Source of the DNA: Corynebacterium capitovis DSM 44611
Lineage (GTDB): Bacteria; Actinomycetota; Actinomycetes; Mycobacteriales; Mycobacteriaceae
Direction: 5' to 3'
DNA length: 64,000 nt
Assembly (NCBI RefSeq): GCF_030440535.1
Contig: NZ_CP047117.1
Coordinates: forward strand, 992,001 to 1,056,000
Shown here: piece by piece, positions 18,362 through 26,709 of the stretch
Numbering within the stretch: position 1 is the stretch's first letter
Layout: each line of letters opens with the position of its first letter
Notes under the pieces: model-generated
Seen by the model: only the letters and a program-made list of their open reading frames with translations
Told to the model about the DNA's origin: nothing
The model's database searches: none
Program-made: the position numbers and the translations under genes

Positions 18362-18433
18362 GCGCGTTTAGCTCAGCGGGAGAGCGCTTCCCTGACACGG
18401 AAGAGGTCACTGGTTCAATCCCAGTATCGCGCA
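18362..18433 (+). tRNA. tRNA-Val (GAC), copy 1, with acceptor-stem mismatch
   Basis: Anticodon stem CTTCC/GGAAG with loop CTGACAC gives anticodon GAC. Acceptor 5-prime strand is GCGCGTT against ATCGCGC, so position 6 and its partner 67 form a T-T mismatch; copy 2 has A there and pairs fully. The rest of the two genes is identical. Discriminator A; followed by CCG, so no complete CCA is encoded. Confidence 0.93.
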
Positions 18434-18457
18434 CCGAGGGTTAGAACCCTCCACAAT

Positions 18458-18530
18458 GCGGATGTAGCGCAGTTGGTAGCGCATCACCTTGCCAAGGTGA
18501 GGGTCGCGAGTTCGAGTCTCGTCATCCGCT
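18458..18530 (+). tRNA. tRNA-Gly (GCC), copy 2
   Basis: Identical in mature sequence to copy 1 (anticodon GCC). It is followed directly by CCA at 18531-18533, so the 3-prime end is gene-encoded. It lies 24 bases after tRNA-Val copy 1. Confidence 0.95.
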
Positions 18531-18565
18531 CCAAGTACCTTTAGTACTTTGGTGGGTAACTCCGC

Positions 18566-18636
18566 GGTGGATTGGTCGAGTGGTTAGGCAACGGTCTGCA
18601 AAACCGTGTACACGGGTTCGATTCCCGTATCCACCT
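18566..18636 (+). tRNA. tRNA-Cys (GCA)
   Basis: Acceptor GGTGGAT/ATCCACC with discriminator T, D-arm TGGTCGAGTGGTTAGGCA, anticodon stem ACGGT/ACCGT with loop CTGCAAA (anticodon GCA, reads UGC/UGU), T-loop GGTTCGATTCC. Followed by CCG, so CCA is not fully encoded. The only cysteine tRNA in the window, placed between the two Val-Gly units. Confidence 0.95.
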
Positions 18637-18657
18637 CCGGGCCGCTAATAGGCCACG

Positions 18658-18729
18658 GCGCGATTAGCTCAGCGGGAGAGCGCTTCCCTGACACGGAAGA
18701 GGTCACTGGTTCAATCCCAGTATCGCGCA
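18658..18729 (+). tRNA. tRNA-Val (GAC), copy 2
   Basis: Same as copy 1 except that acceptor position 6 is A, giving a fully paired GCGCGAT/ATCGCGC stem. Anticodon GAC; discriminator A followed by an encoded CCA (18730-18732). This is the likely fully functional copy. Confidence 0.95.
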
Positions 18730-18760
18730 CCAGGACGCATCATTGGGTCCTGCTCGGCGC

Positions 18761-18833
18761 GCGGATGTAGCGCAGTTGGTAGCGCATCACCTTGCCAAGG
18801 TGAGGGTCGCGAGTTCGAGTCTCGTCATCCGCT
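18761..18833 (+). tRNA. tRNA-Gly (GCC), copy 3
   Basis: Third identical mature sequence with anticodon GCC; followed by an encoded CCA. It closes the cluster 31 bases after tRNA-Val copy 2 and 54 bases before the aftC start. Confidence 0.95.
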
Positions 18834-18887
18834 CCACGTCCCCCCTTCCTGCGTCTCACGCGGGAGCAGCACTGTACGGTAGTCACC

Positions 18888-20150
18888 GTGGTCGAGCAAC
18901 GCATGTGCAAACTGTGGGTATCGCCCGTGCCTCTGACTGCGGTGGGGCGCACTCCCGTGCACGAAAAAGTGGCTCTCTCAGTGGCGTGGCCACTGGCGCT
19001 GTTCGTTATCGTGCACCGCCTCGTTGCTTTGGCGTGGCCGGGCTCTCTTACCGACGACTTCACAACGGTCTGGTCGGCCGCACGGCGCTTCGTGGAGCGG
19101 GTGCCGGTCTACAACGAGACCTACCACTACGTCGACCCGCACTACCTTTACAACCCCGGTGCGACGCTTCTCCTTTCCCCATTCGGCTTTCTTGGCGACG
19201 TCTCCATCGCACGGGTAATCTTCGTCGGACTCAACGCGATAGCGATCGTCCTCGCCCTCGCCTGGCTCACCCGCGCGTCGGGTTTTAGCCTGCGGCACCC
19301 GGTGTTCCCCCTGGTATTGGCCCTCGCGTTCCTTTCCGAGTCCGTCACAAACACGCTGGTGTTTTCCAACATCAACGGGGTGCTTCTCCTAGCGCTCGTG
19401 GCGTTCCTTCGGCTCCTGGTTACCAACCGCGGTTTCGCAGCTGGCGTGGTGGCCGGTTTGGCGATCGTCGTCAAGCCGATGTTCGCGCCTCTGCTGGTGC
19501 TCCCGGCGATGAGACTGCAGTGGAAGGTTCTGCTCGGGGGAATCGGCGTGCCCCTCGCGCTCAACATCGGGGCGTGGCCCCTAACCCCGGGGGTGGGTGA
19601 TTTCCGCGAGCGCCTCCTGCCGTACCTTGCGCAGACGCGCGATTACGCAAACTCCTCGCTGCCGGGTTTCGCCGTGTACTTCGGCATGCCAGCGTGGCTC
19701 TCCATCTGTGTCTTTGCCGCGCTTGCTGCGTTCGTCGTGGTGGCTGTCGTTGTGCTTGGGCGGTTCCGCTATACCGATCCGTGGGTCTGGGCGTGCCTGA
19801 GCTCAGGGGTCTTCATGGCGGGCGTCTGCCTGCTCTCTTCCCTCGGGCAAGCGTATTACTCGATGATGCTTTTCCCCGCGGTTTTCACCGTCTTAGGTAC
19901 CCGCAGTCCCTTCCACCAGGGCCTGCCGTGGGTGGGAATCTTGCTCTGCCTCGCACCGTTGAAGTGGGTAAGTACCCGCCTACCGGTCGTCGGGGCTTGG
20001 GCGGATACGTTCCTCCCCACCGCTGGGTGGGCGCTGCTCATCATCACCATTGCCGCTTGGGCGCTGGCAATGGCAATCCACGCCGGACGGGTGCCAGCCA
20101 AAAGCGCCAACACAACCGAAACCATAGTGTCTAAGGAGACTGATCTATGA
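18888..20150 (+). CDS. aftC: GT87-family alpha-(1,3)-arabinofuranosyltransferase, AftC-like
   Basis: Polytopic GT-C fold glycosyltransferase that introduces alpha-1,3 branches into cell-envelope arabinan from decaprenyl-phosphoryl-arabinose on the outer face of the membrane. The 420-residue product has about ten hydrophobic helices starting near residue 29, and the first external loop contains LTDDFTTVW with the acidic pair typical of GT-C catalysis. The position beside msrB and hemQ matches corynebacterial aftC. GTG at 18888 is used; ATG 18903 is possible and neither has a clear ribosome-binding site. Its stop overlaps msrB as ATGA. Assignment to AftC rather than another GT87 member rests on synteny. 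Confidence 0.85.
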   Translation: MVEQRMCKLWVSPVPLTAVGRTPVHEKVALSVAWPLALFVIVHRLVALAWPGSLTDDFTTVWSAARRFVERVPVYNETYHYVDPHYLYNPGATLLLSPFGFLGDVSIARVIFVGLNAIAIVLALAWLTRASGFSLRHPVFPLVLALAFLSESVTNTLVFSNINGVLLLALVAFLRLLVTNRGFAAGVVAGLAIVVKPMFAPLLVLPAMRLQWKVLLGGIGVPLALNIGAWPLTPGVGDFRERLLPYLAQTRDYANSSLPGFAVYFGMPAWLSICVFAALAAFVVVAVVVLGRFRYTDPWVWACLSSGVFMAGVCLLSSLGQAYYSMMLFPAVFTVLGTRSPFHQGLPWVGILLCLAPLKWVSTRLPVVGAWADTFLPTAGWALLIITIAAWALAMAIHAGRVPAKSANTTETIVSKETDL

Positions 20151-20629
20151 CCGACACCACGAACGACACCACGAACGACACCACGAACGACACCACGAAC
20201 GACGCCAACTACGCCGAGTGGACGGAGGAGCAGTGGCGCGCAAAACTCACGCCCGAGGAATTCCGTGTCCTGCGCTTGGCGGGCACTGAAGCCCCCGGAG
20301 TCGGCGAATACACCGATACCGCAACAGAGGGAATTTATCGCTGCCGGGCCTGCGGCGCAGAGCTGTTCCGATCAACAGAGAAATTTGAGTCTCATTGTGG
20401 CTGGCCGTCGTTTTTCAGCCCGCTAGCCGGCGACTCGGTGATCGAGCGAGTTGACCGGTCACACGGCATGGTCCGCACGGAGGTGCTGTGTGCGCGGTGC
20501 CATTCGCACCTAGGCCACGTTTTCGAGGGAGAGGGATACAACACTCCGACGGACCTGCGTTACTGCATCAACTCGATCTCCATGACACTTGATAGTTCAG
20601 CTCCCGCCGGGGCAGGCGAGCCGCACTAA
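20147..20629 (+). CDS. msrB: Peptide methionine (R)-S-oxide reductase
   Basis: Repairs methionine R-sulfoxide in proteins. The 160-residue product has zinc-binding pairs C66/C69 (CRAC) and C115/C118 (CARC), substrate-pocket GWPSF at 85-89, and the catalytic cysteine C140 in RYCINS. C84 (SHCGWPSF) could be the resolving cysteine. The first ~18 residues are an unusual (TTND)4 tract preceding the family start ANYAEWTEEQW. AAGGAG lies upstream; the ATG overlaps the aftC stop. No signal peptide, so the enzyme is cytosolic. Confidence 0.95.
   Translation: MTDTTNDTTNDTTNDTTNDANYAEWTEEQWRAKLTPEEFRVLRLAGTEAPGVGEYTDTATEGIYRCRACGAELFRSTEKFESHCGWPSFFSPLAGDSVIERVDRSHGMVRTEVLCARCHSHLGHVFEGEGYNTPTDLRYCINSISMTLDSSAPAGAGEPH
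20153..20200 (+). repeat. 12-bp tandem repeat at the start of msrB
   Basis: Four identical copies of GACACCACGAAC directly after the start codon region, giving repeated Thr-Thr-Asn-Asp at residues 3-18. In frame, so copy-number changes alter only the N-terminal tail. Confidence 0.95.
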
Positions 20630-20810
20630 GCAAGAGTCCGGTGCATCTCGCCGACCCGCGCGGCATGGCCCCGATTGAGGGGAGGTAAATTCCCGGTAAA
20701 CGTCTGGCGGGAACTATTCGGTTTCCGGGGGCGACTAAGAATTTCACGGGATGATCCCCTAATCGGTTCGGCCTGGTACGGGCCCATCCGCATCCCGAGT
20801 TTGGACATAT

Positions 20811-20825
20811 CCGGGAGACACCCGG
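20811..20825 (+). promoter_or_regulatory. Short hairpin before the CopC-like gene
   Basis: CCGGG (20811-20815) and CCCGG (20821-20825) form a small stem ending about five bases before the AAAAAGGAG ribosome-binding site. A second inverted repeat TTCCCG/CGGGAA lies at 20690-20713. No U-tract follows either, so these may be regulatory or incidental. Nothing else is recognisable in the 216-base gap after msrB. Confidence 0.35.
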
Positions 20826-20845
20826 GCTGAAAAAGGAGATACTAG

Positions 20846-21442
20846 ATGCCCCTCGTTGCAAGAACCGCCGCCGCAGCAGCCGCGCTGGCTGTCGCTATCG
20901 CGCCCGTGGCGCAGGCCCATGACGCAGTTGTGGGGGGCGATCCAGCAGATGGCGCGGTGGTGAGCGAATTCCCGCACGAGCTGACGCTCGAGTTCTCCGG
21001 GCTGGTGCAGAACGGTTTTAATACCTTCGCGTTGTCAAACGCGGCCAGTGGAGAAGTCCTCTACAGCGGCGAACCCTTCGTAGACGGCACTAAAGTCACG
21101 TTGGACCTGCCCGAGGAGCTGACAGTCGAACCCGGTGAGTACCGAGTCGGGTACCAGATCGTCTCCTCTGACGGCCACTCCACCAAAGGCTCGACCACCT
21201 TCTCCTACGAGCCCTCTGGCAGTGCTGCGCCCGCTGTGCCGAGTGCACAGAACGCTCCCCAGCAGGACCAGCAGGCTGAGGGCGCGAGTGACGATGGCTC
21301 CACCTTTCCCTGGCTTTTGGCCGGAGGTGCCACACTCGCCGCGGTAGCGCTGACCGCTGCGCTCGCCGCGATGCGACGTTCAAAGCCCGTCTCTGACGTG
21401 TCGGCCTCCGAGGACACATCGTCAGCCACGGACTCGAAGTAG
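20846..21442 (+). CDS. Secreted, membrane-anchored CopC-domain protein
   Basis: Probable extracytoplasmic copper-binding protein, 198 residues. A signal peptide ends at AQA (24), leaving H25 as the mature N-terminal residue, a classic Cu(II) ligand in CopC (here HDAVVGGDPADG). A second ligand pair is D109/H111 in SSDGH. After the CopC beta-sandwich (to about 122) comes a Gln/Ala/Ser-rich linker and one membrane helix at about 154-176 with a charged cytosolic tail. AAAAAGGAG precedes the ATG. It is first of three co-directional export genes (PCu(A)C-like lipoprotein, DyP peroxidase). Confidence 0.88.
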   Translation: MPLVARTAAAAAALAVAIAPVAQAHDAVVGGDPADGAVVSEFPHELTLEFSGLVQNGFNTFALSNAASGEVLYSGEPFVDGTKVTLDLPEELTVEPGEYRVGYQIVSSDGHSTKGSTTFSYEPSGSAAPAVPSAQNAPQQDQQAEGASDDGSTFPWLLAGGATLAAVALTAALAAMRRSKPVSDVSASEDTSSATDSK

Positions 21443-21473
21443 TTCCCACACCTCGATTAAAGGAGTTTGACCC

Positions 21474-22085
21474 GTGATGAACCGTTATGCCGCCGCTGCG
21501 CTCATCCTTGTGGCGGGGGCCGCTCTTAGCGCGTGCTCCCCCTCAGATGAAGCGTCCATCTCGACGTCCGCTTCAACGTCCACCGTGCCCGTCACCGTGC
21601 CCGTCACTGCGACCTCAACCGCCTTGACGACTGCCGACGCCGACGCCCCGGCTGTTGTCTTGGACAACGGCACAGTGCGAGCAAAAGGCGCCGACGGAAT
21701 GGACATGACGGCGATCTTCGGCACCTTGCGCAATACGACGGACAAAGACATCACCATTACCGGTTTCACAACGTCGCTAGGCCAGGCCCGATACGAACTG
21801 CACGAAACCGTCGACGGGACGATGCGCGAAATGGAAGGTGGCCTTGTCATCCCCGCTTACGGAACGTACGAGCTCGCGCCTGGTGGCAGCCACCTGATGG
21901 TCCTGGATTACCCGGCGGAGATCGCTGCGGGGGACACTGTAACGCTTACCCTGCACGCTGCAGACGGCTCCGACATCGTGATCCCCGATGTCGCCGTACG
22001 AACCCTCATTCCTGGTTATGAGGATTACGCCGACCACAGTTCCGCCAGCGAGTCATCTGGTGCGGAAGCAACGCACGTCCACTAG
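21474..22085 (+). CDS. PCu(A)C-family copper-chaperone-like lipoprotein
   Basis: Predicted exported Cu(I) chaperone that would deliver copper to the cytochrome oxidase CuA site or similar. The 203-residue product has a lipobox LSAC with C21, then a Ser/Thr-rich linker and the DUF461 domain. The domain carries H110, methionines M117 and M120, and the H140-L-M142 pair, an approximate H-x10-M-x21-H-x-M motif. A C-terminal tail ATHVH adds potential ligands. GTG 21474 is followed directly by ATG 21477; AAAGGAG fits either. It sits 31 bases after the CopC-like gene and 9 bases before the DyP gene. Confidence 0.85.
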   Translation: MMNRYAAAALILVAGAALSACSPSDEASISTSASTSTVPVTVPVTATSTALTTADADAPAVVLDNGTVRAKGADGMDMTAIFGTLRNTTDKDITITGFTTSLGQARYELHETVDGTMREMEGGLVIPAYGTYELAPGGSHLMVLDYPAEIAAGDTVTLTLHAADGSDIVIPDVAVRTLIPGYEDYADHSSASESSGAEATHVH

Positions 22086-22094
22086 GAGCCTGCT

Positions 22095-23309
22095 ATGCGC
22101 GTCTCGCGCCGTACTTTCCTAGCGGGGTCGGCATCCGCGACGGCCGCGGCGGGTCTCGCCGCCGCGTGCAGTCACGTGGAGGCGGATGGCCCGGTGAGCA
22201 GCTCCGCGCCGGAGCACAAGGATCTCGCCACTGCCGTCGTCGGCTTTGACGGGCTGCGCCAGGCCGGTGTGGCCACGGCGACTCAGGCGCACCTCAATCT
22301 CGCCGCCTTTAACCTAAAGGAGGGAGTCGAGAAACCGGGTATCCTTCGGCTGCTCCGGCTGTGGACGGAAGACGCGCGGAAACTCTGTACGGGGTCCGCC
22401 CCCGTGGGCAGCCTCGAACCGGAAATGAACGCTTGGCCGGCCAACCTCACTATTACAGCTGGCATCGGGGAGCGGGTGTTCGATCTCGCTGCGCCTGATG
22501 CGAAACCGCAATGGCTCCACGACCTGCCGGCCTTTTCCCGGGATCGGCTTGATCCGGCGTGGGGGCAAAGCGACCTCGTACTGCAGATTTGCTCGGATGA
22601 TCCGCTGACGTGTGCCTGGGCGTTGCGCCACATGACGCGGGCGGGAATGGATTACGTCCGCCCGAGCTGGGTACAGCAGGGATTCATGAACGCCTCCGGT
22701 TCGCTCGCTGAGGGGACAACGCCGAGAAATCTGTTCGGCCAGGTAGATGGCACAGTGAACCCCCGCACAGATGAAGCCTACGAGGAGCAGGTGTGGATCG
22801 ACGGGCCAGGTGGGTTTGCAGGATCGACGTCGCTAGTAGTTCGCCGCATCGCGATGGACCTTGACGAGTGGGAGGTGCTCGATCGACGCTCGAGGGAGGT
22901 GGTTGTGGGGCGCTCGCTTGCCGACGGCGCGCCCCTGACCGGTGGCGGCGAGTTCGCACCCGCCGATATGGAAGCGGTGGACGATTTCGGTCTACCTGTC
23001 ATCGACAAAAACTCCCATATGGCCCGGGCGATGCCCCCAGAAGACCACCCCGAGCAGCGATTTCGGCGCCGCCCGTACAACTACAACCTCCCGCCTGAGC
23101 CCGGTTCTGGCAAGCTCTCCAACGCCGGGTTGATCTTCATCGCGTATCAAAAGGACCCGGACAGGCAATTCACGCCGGTGCAAGCTAGGTTGGACGAGGT
23201 TGACCGGCTCAACACCTGGATCACCCATATCGGGTCGGCCGTCTACTGGGTGCCGCCGGGGGCGTCGCCAAGCGGCGATGCTTTCTGGGGGCAATCGGTC
23301 ATGGGGTAG
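22095..23309 (+). CDS. Tat-exported DyP-type heme peroxidase (EfeB-like)
   Basis: Dye-decolorising-type peroxidase, 404 residues, exported folded by the Tat system: SRRTFLAG at 4-11 is a twin-arginine motif, and LAAAC at 21-25 might allow lipidation but is a poor lipobox. The heme domain has GQVDGT (215-220) with D218 the distal acid, the proximal histidine H308 in NSHMARA, and the distal arginine region QRFRRRPYN (321-329). In E. coli the homologue EfeB works with an iron importer; no EfeU/EfeO is next to it here. It follows the copper-binding genes with 9 bases between, suggesting one transcript. Confidence 0.9.
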   Translation: MRVSRRTFLAGSASATAAAGLAAACSHVEADGPVSSSAPEHKDLATAVVGFDGLRQAGVATATQAHLNLAAFNLKEGVEKPGILRLLRLWTEDARKLCTGSAPVGSLEPEMNAWPANLTITAGIGERVFDLAAPDAKPQWLHDLPAFSRDRLDPAWGQSDLVLQICSDDPLTCAWALRHMTRAGMDYVRPSWVQQGFMNASGSLAEGTTPRNLFGQVDGTVNPRTDEAYEEQVWIDGPGGFAGSTSLVVRRIAMDLDEWEVLDRRSREVVVGRSLADGAPLTGGGEFAPADMEAVDDFGLPVIDKNSHMARAMPPEDHPEQRFRRRPYNYNLPPEPGSGKLSNAGLIFIAYQKDPDRQFTPVQARLDEVDRLNTWITHIGSAVYWVPPGASPSGDAFWGQSVMG

Positions 23310-23340
23310 CCGTCCGGTAAGCTGTGGCGCGAAGTATTCA

Positions 23341-23377
23341 CCCCAATGACGGGGGAGCGGCCCGGTATGCCGCCCCC
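23341..23377 (+). promoter_or_regulatory. Two mutually exclusive hairpins in the thrS leader
   Basis: CCCC 23341-23344 can pair with GGGG 23351-23354; alternatively GGGG-A-GCGGC (23352-23361) pairs with GCCGC-CCCC (23369-23377), the A being bulged. The two stems share the G-tract, as in attenuators or translational switches, and the second ends 12 bases before the AAAGGA site of thrS. There is no U-tract and no T-box sequence that I can see. TAAGCT at 23318-23323 is a possible -10. Confidence 0.45.
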
Positions 23378-23400
23378 ACGAGTGCAAAGGAGCGCACCAC

Positions 23401-25470
23401 ATGGCCCCGCATACGGATCACTCAGCATCTCCGACCTTCGAACCCTTTGAAGTTCCCGCGGGCACTCCCGTCGGCGTGGCGATGAGGGAGCTGAATTTGC
23501 CAAACAAGGGTCCAGACGCCGTCGTCGCCGTCCAAGACCGTGATGGGGACGTGCGGGATGTGTCTCACACCCCCGACCACGACGCTACGTTCATCCCCGT
23601 GCCCGCATCTTCCGAACTGGGCCGCTCGGTCATCCGGCACTCCTGCGCCCACGTCCTCGCCCAGGCTGTCCAGGCGGAGTTCCCCGGGACCAAGCTGGGC
23701 ATCGGGCCCGCGATCACGGACGGCTTCTATTACGACTTCGACGCTAAAGAGCCGTTCACTCCGGACGACCTCAAGCTCCTCGAGCGGCGGATGAAGAAAA
23801 TTATCAAACAGGGCCAGCGCTTCGTCCGCGGCGTCTACGCCTCCACGGAGGATGCGGAGAAAGATCTTGCCGACGAGCCGTTCAAACTCGAACTCGTCCA
23901 CGACAAGGGAAGCGTGGACCCCAACTCCGACGAAGCCACGGAGGTGGGCGCAGGCGACCTCACCCATTACGACAACGTCAATCCCCGTACGGGGGAGGTC
24001 GAATGGCGCGACCTGTGCCGCGGCCCTCACGTTCCGACGACCAAATACATTCCCGCCTTCGCCCTGACGCGTTCCTCCGCGGCGTACTGGAGGGGGGACC
24101 AGAAAAACGCCGGTCTGCAGCGTATTTACGGAACGGCCTGGGAGTCTGAGGAGAAGCTCGCCGAGTACACGACGATGCTCGCCGAGGCGGAAAAGCGCGA
24201 CCACCGTCGACTTGGCGCGGAGCTCGACCTGTTTTCCTTCCCGGACGAGGTGGGCTCCGGTCTACCTGTGTTCCACCCGGCGGGCGGGACCGTGCGCATG
24301 GCCATGGAGGAACACTCTCGCCAGCGTCACATCGCCGCCGGTTACTCCTTCGTCAACACACCCCACGTGACCAGGGGGGACCTGTTTAGGAAGTCCGGTC
24401 ACCTCGATTGGTACGCGGACGGAATGTTCCCGCCGATGAAGCTCGATGGCGAATACGACGACGAGGGCAACTGCACGCGGCAGCCGGTGGACTACTACGC
24501 CAAGCCGATGAACTGCCCCATGCACAACCTGGTCTTCGCGTCCCGCGGGCGTTCCTACCGCGAACTACCGCTGCGGCTGTTCGAGTTCGGCACGGTCTAC
24601 CGCTACGAGAAGTCCGGGGTTGTCCACGGGCTCACCCGGGCCCGCGGGTTCACGCAGGACGATGCCCACATTTACTGCACTGAAGCCCAGCTGGAAGAAG
24701 AGCTCACCAGCGTCCTCGAGTTCGTTATCTCACTGCTCAAGGACTACGGCCTGGATGATTTCTACCTCGAGCTGTCTACCAAGGACCCGGAAAAATACAT
24801 CGGTGACGACGAGATCTGGGAGCGCTCCACCGCGATCCTACAGTCGGTGGCGGAAAAGTCCGGCCTGGAGCTTGTACCCGACCCGGCGGGGGCGGCGTTT
24901 TACGGGCCGAAAATCTCGGTGCAGGCGCGGGACGCGATTGGGCGGACCTGGCAGATGTCGACGGTTCAGTTGGATTTCAACCTGCCGGAGCGCTTCAACC
25001 TAGAGTACACGGCGCCCGACGGAACGAAGAAGCGACCGGTGATGATCCACCGCGCGCTTTTCGGGTCGATCGAGCGTTTCTTCGGCGTGCTGTTGGAGCA
25101 CTACGCAGGCGCTTTCCCCGCGTGGCTGGCTCCGCACCAAGTTGTGGGCATTCCGGTCGCGGCGGATTTCGGGCCCTACCTCGATGAGGTTGCCGCCCTG
25201 CTGCGCGGAAAAGGGATCCGTGCGGAGGTCGACCACTCCGACGAGCGCATGCAAAAGAAGATCCGCACCCACACGACGGGGAAGGTCCCGTTCATGGTGC
25301 TGGCGGGGGCCCGCGACGCCGAGGCCGGCGCTGTGAGCTTCCGATTCTTGGACGGGACCCAAATCAACGGCGTGCCGGTCCCCGAGGCCGTTGAACTCAT
25401 CGAGGCGTGGGTGCGAGACAAAGTCAACGAGCAACCGAACGAGGACTCCATTGCGGCGCGAAGAGGCTGA
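23401..25470 (+). CDS. thrS: Threonyl-tRNA synthetase
   Basis: Class II synthetase charging tRNA-Thr, 689 residues. An N-terminal TGS-type domain (residues 1-75) precedes the editing domain starting near [12 protein letters not shown] and containing the HxxxH-type metal site. The catalytic core shows the zinc ligands as C in [11 protein letters not shown] in [11 protein letters not shown] and H in MIHRALFGS, plus class II motifs FRYE-like [11 protein letters not shown] and GSIERF. The C-terminal anticodon-binding domain starts near [11 protein letters not shown]. It leads the thrS-HIT-pgsA-acyltransferase-pimA cluster. AAAGGAG precedes the ATG, and the leader carries two alternative hairpins. 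Confidence 0.97.
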   Translation: MAPHTDHSASPTFEPFEVPAGTPVGVAMRELNLPNKGPDAVVAVQDRDGDVRDVSHTPDHDATFIPVPASSELGRSVIRHSCAHVLAQAVQAEFPGTKLGIGPAITDGFYYDFDAKEPFTPDDLKLLERRMKKIIKQGQRFVRGVYASTEDAEKDLADEPFKLELVHDKGSVDPNSDEATEVGAGDLTHYDNVNPRTGEVEWRDLCRGPHVPTTKYIPAFALTRSSAAYWRGDQKNAGLQRIYGTAWESEEKLAEYTTMLAEAEKRDHRRLGAELDLFSFPDEVGSGLPVFHPAGGTVRMAMEEHSRQRHIAAGYSFVNTPHVTRGDLFRKSGHLDWYADGMFPPMKLDGEYDDEGNCTRQPVDYYAKPMNCPMHNLVFASRGRSYRELPLRLFEFGTVYRYEKSGVVHGLTRARGFTQDDAHIYCTEAQLEEELTSVLEFVISLLKDYGLDDFYLELSTKDPEKYIGDDEIWERSTAILQSVAEKSGLELVPDPAGAAFYGPKISVQARDAIGRTWQMSTVQLDFNLPERFNLEYTAPDGTKKRPVMIHRALFGSIERFFGVLLEHYAGAFPAWLAPHQVVGIPVAADFGPYLDEVAALLRGKGIRAEVDHSDERMQKKIRTHTTGKVPFMVLAGARDAEAGAVSFRFLDGTQINGVPVPEAVELIEAWVRDKVNEQPNEDSIAARRG

Positions 25471-25489
25471 AGACACTCAAGGCACTAGT

Positions 25490-26068
25490 GTGGGCCCTGG
25501 GAAGCCGTACGTGGATAGCGGGGTGGGCCACCCAGACCGCCTCGAGCGCCTGTGGGCCCCCTTCCGTTCTTCCTACATCGCGTCGATGGCGTCGGAACGC
25601 GGAGGGGAGGCGTCGAGACGCGATGCCGATCCCTTTCTCGCGGCGCCCACGCTTTCCGACGAAGACGCGCTGATCGTCGCGCGTGGCACAACGGTGTACG
25701 CCCTGCTCAACTTGTATCCCTACAATTCTGGTCACCTCATGGTGGTGCCCTACCGAAAAGTGGCGGAGCTGGAAAACCTCACCGGTGCGGAATCCGCGGA
25801 GCTCATGACGTTCGTACGCCGAGCGGTCCAGACACTGAAAAGAGTGTCGCGGCCCGAAGCGATCAACGTAGGCTTGAACCTTGGTAAGGCTTCCGGGGGC
25901 TCGGTAGGAGACCACCTTCACGTCCACGTCGTCCCGCGGTGGGCGGGAGACGCGAATTTCATGACGGTCATCGGCGGTACGAAAGTACTACCACAGCTGC
26001 TGCGCGAGACCCGGAAACTTCTCGCTGCCGGCTGGGCTGAAATCACGGAGGAGGAAGCTCATGCTTAG
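25490..26068 (+). CDS. HIT-family protein, Ap4A phosphorylase type
   Basis: Predicted to cleave diadenosine tetraphosphate with phosphate to ADP and ATP, like the M. tuberculosis homologue Rv2613c that occupies the same place between thrS and pgsA1. The 192-residue product has the HIT motif H142-L-H144-V-H146-VV and the neighbouring signature NLGKASGGSVGDH. GTG 25490 is preceded by AAGG at suitable spacing and lies after thrS, whereas the open frame extends back into thrS. Its end overlaps the pgsA start by eight bases. Ap4A is made as a by-product by synthetases such as ThrS, so the pairing is suggestive. Confidence 0.85.
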   Translation: MGPGKPYVDSGVGHPDRLERLWAPFRSSYIASMASERGGEASRRDADPFLAAPTLSDEDALIVARGTTVYALLNLYPYNSGHLMVVPYRKVAELENLTGAESAELMTFVRRAVQTLKRVSRPEAINVGLNLGKASGGSVGDHLHVHVVPRWAGDANFMTVIGGTKVLPQLLRETRKLLAAGWAEITEEEAHA

Positions 26069-26699
26069 CGTCCACGGGCGCAGGCCCGCGGCCGTAGTGG
26101 TTGAGCCGCTAGCCCGGGCGCTGCTGAAGGTCGGCCTGACGCCGAATGCCATCACCGTGATGGGAACCCTGGCCACGATAGCTGTCGCCGTGGTGCTGAT
26201 CCCCATGGGCCATCTCGTGGCGGCGGCATTCCTCTCTGCATTTTTCGCTGCCTTCGATATGGTCGACGGAACGATGGCGCGGTTGCGCGGGGGTGGGACG
26301 GCTTTCGGCGCCACTCTCGACGCGTCGTGCGACAGGTTGACGGATGGTGCACTATTCGGAGCGATCGTCTTTTGGCTCGTCTACGTCGATGGTGCCCCGC
26401 GGGCAACGGTCGCGGCGGGGCTCGTCGTGCTTGTCCTCTCGCAGGTGATCAGCTACGTGAAGGCGCGTGGGGAAGCAGGGGGCTTGAAGATTGTTGGCGG
26501 CTTGATTGAACGCCCCGAGCGCCTGATCCTCGCCCTCCTAGGCCTAGGCCTTGAGGGATTCGGTGTGCCCCGGGCTATCGAGGTGGCGCTGTGGGTGCTC
26601 GCGTTGGGGTCGGCTGTCACCGTGGTCCAGCGGCTGCGCATTGCTGGGCGCGACGAGCGCGCGAGCGCCCCGCTTGCGCCACCGCCAGGGGCGAAGTAG
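26061..26699 (+). CDS. pgsA: Phosphatidylinositol phosphate synthase (CDP-alcohol phosphatidyltransferase)
   Basis: Integral membrane enzyme joining CDP-diacylglycerol and inositol-1-phosphate to give PI-phosphate, precursor of PI mannosides. 212 residues, about six helices. The CDP-AP motif is complete: D66, D69-G70, A73-R74, G83, D87 and D91 in DMVDGTMARL and ATLDASCD. GGAGGAGG precedes the ATG at 26061. The 8-base overlap with the HIT gene, and the acyltransferase and pimA genes just downstream, mark a PIM-synthesis operon, which favours inositol over glycerol phosphate as acceptor. Confidence 0.92.
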   Translation: MLSVHGRRPAAVVVEPLARALLKVGLTPNAITVMGTLATIAVAVVLIPMGHLVAAAFLSAFFAAFDMVDGTMARLRGGGTAFGATLDASCDRLTDGALFGAIVFWLVYVDGAPRATVAAGLVVLVLSQVISYVKARGEAGGLKIVGGLIERPERLILALLGLGLEGFGVPRAIEVALWVLALGSAVTVVQRLRIAGRDERASAPLAPPPGAK

Positions 26700-26709
26700 G
26701 GCTAGGGCG

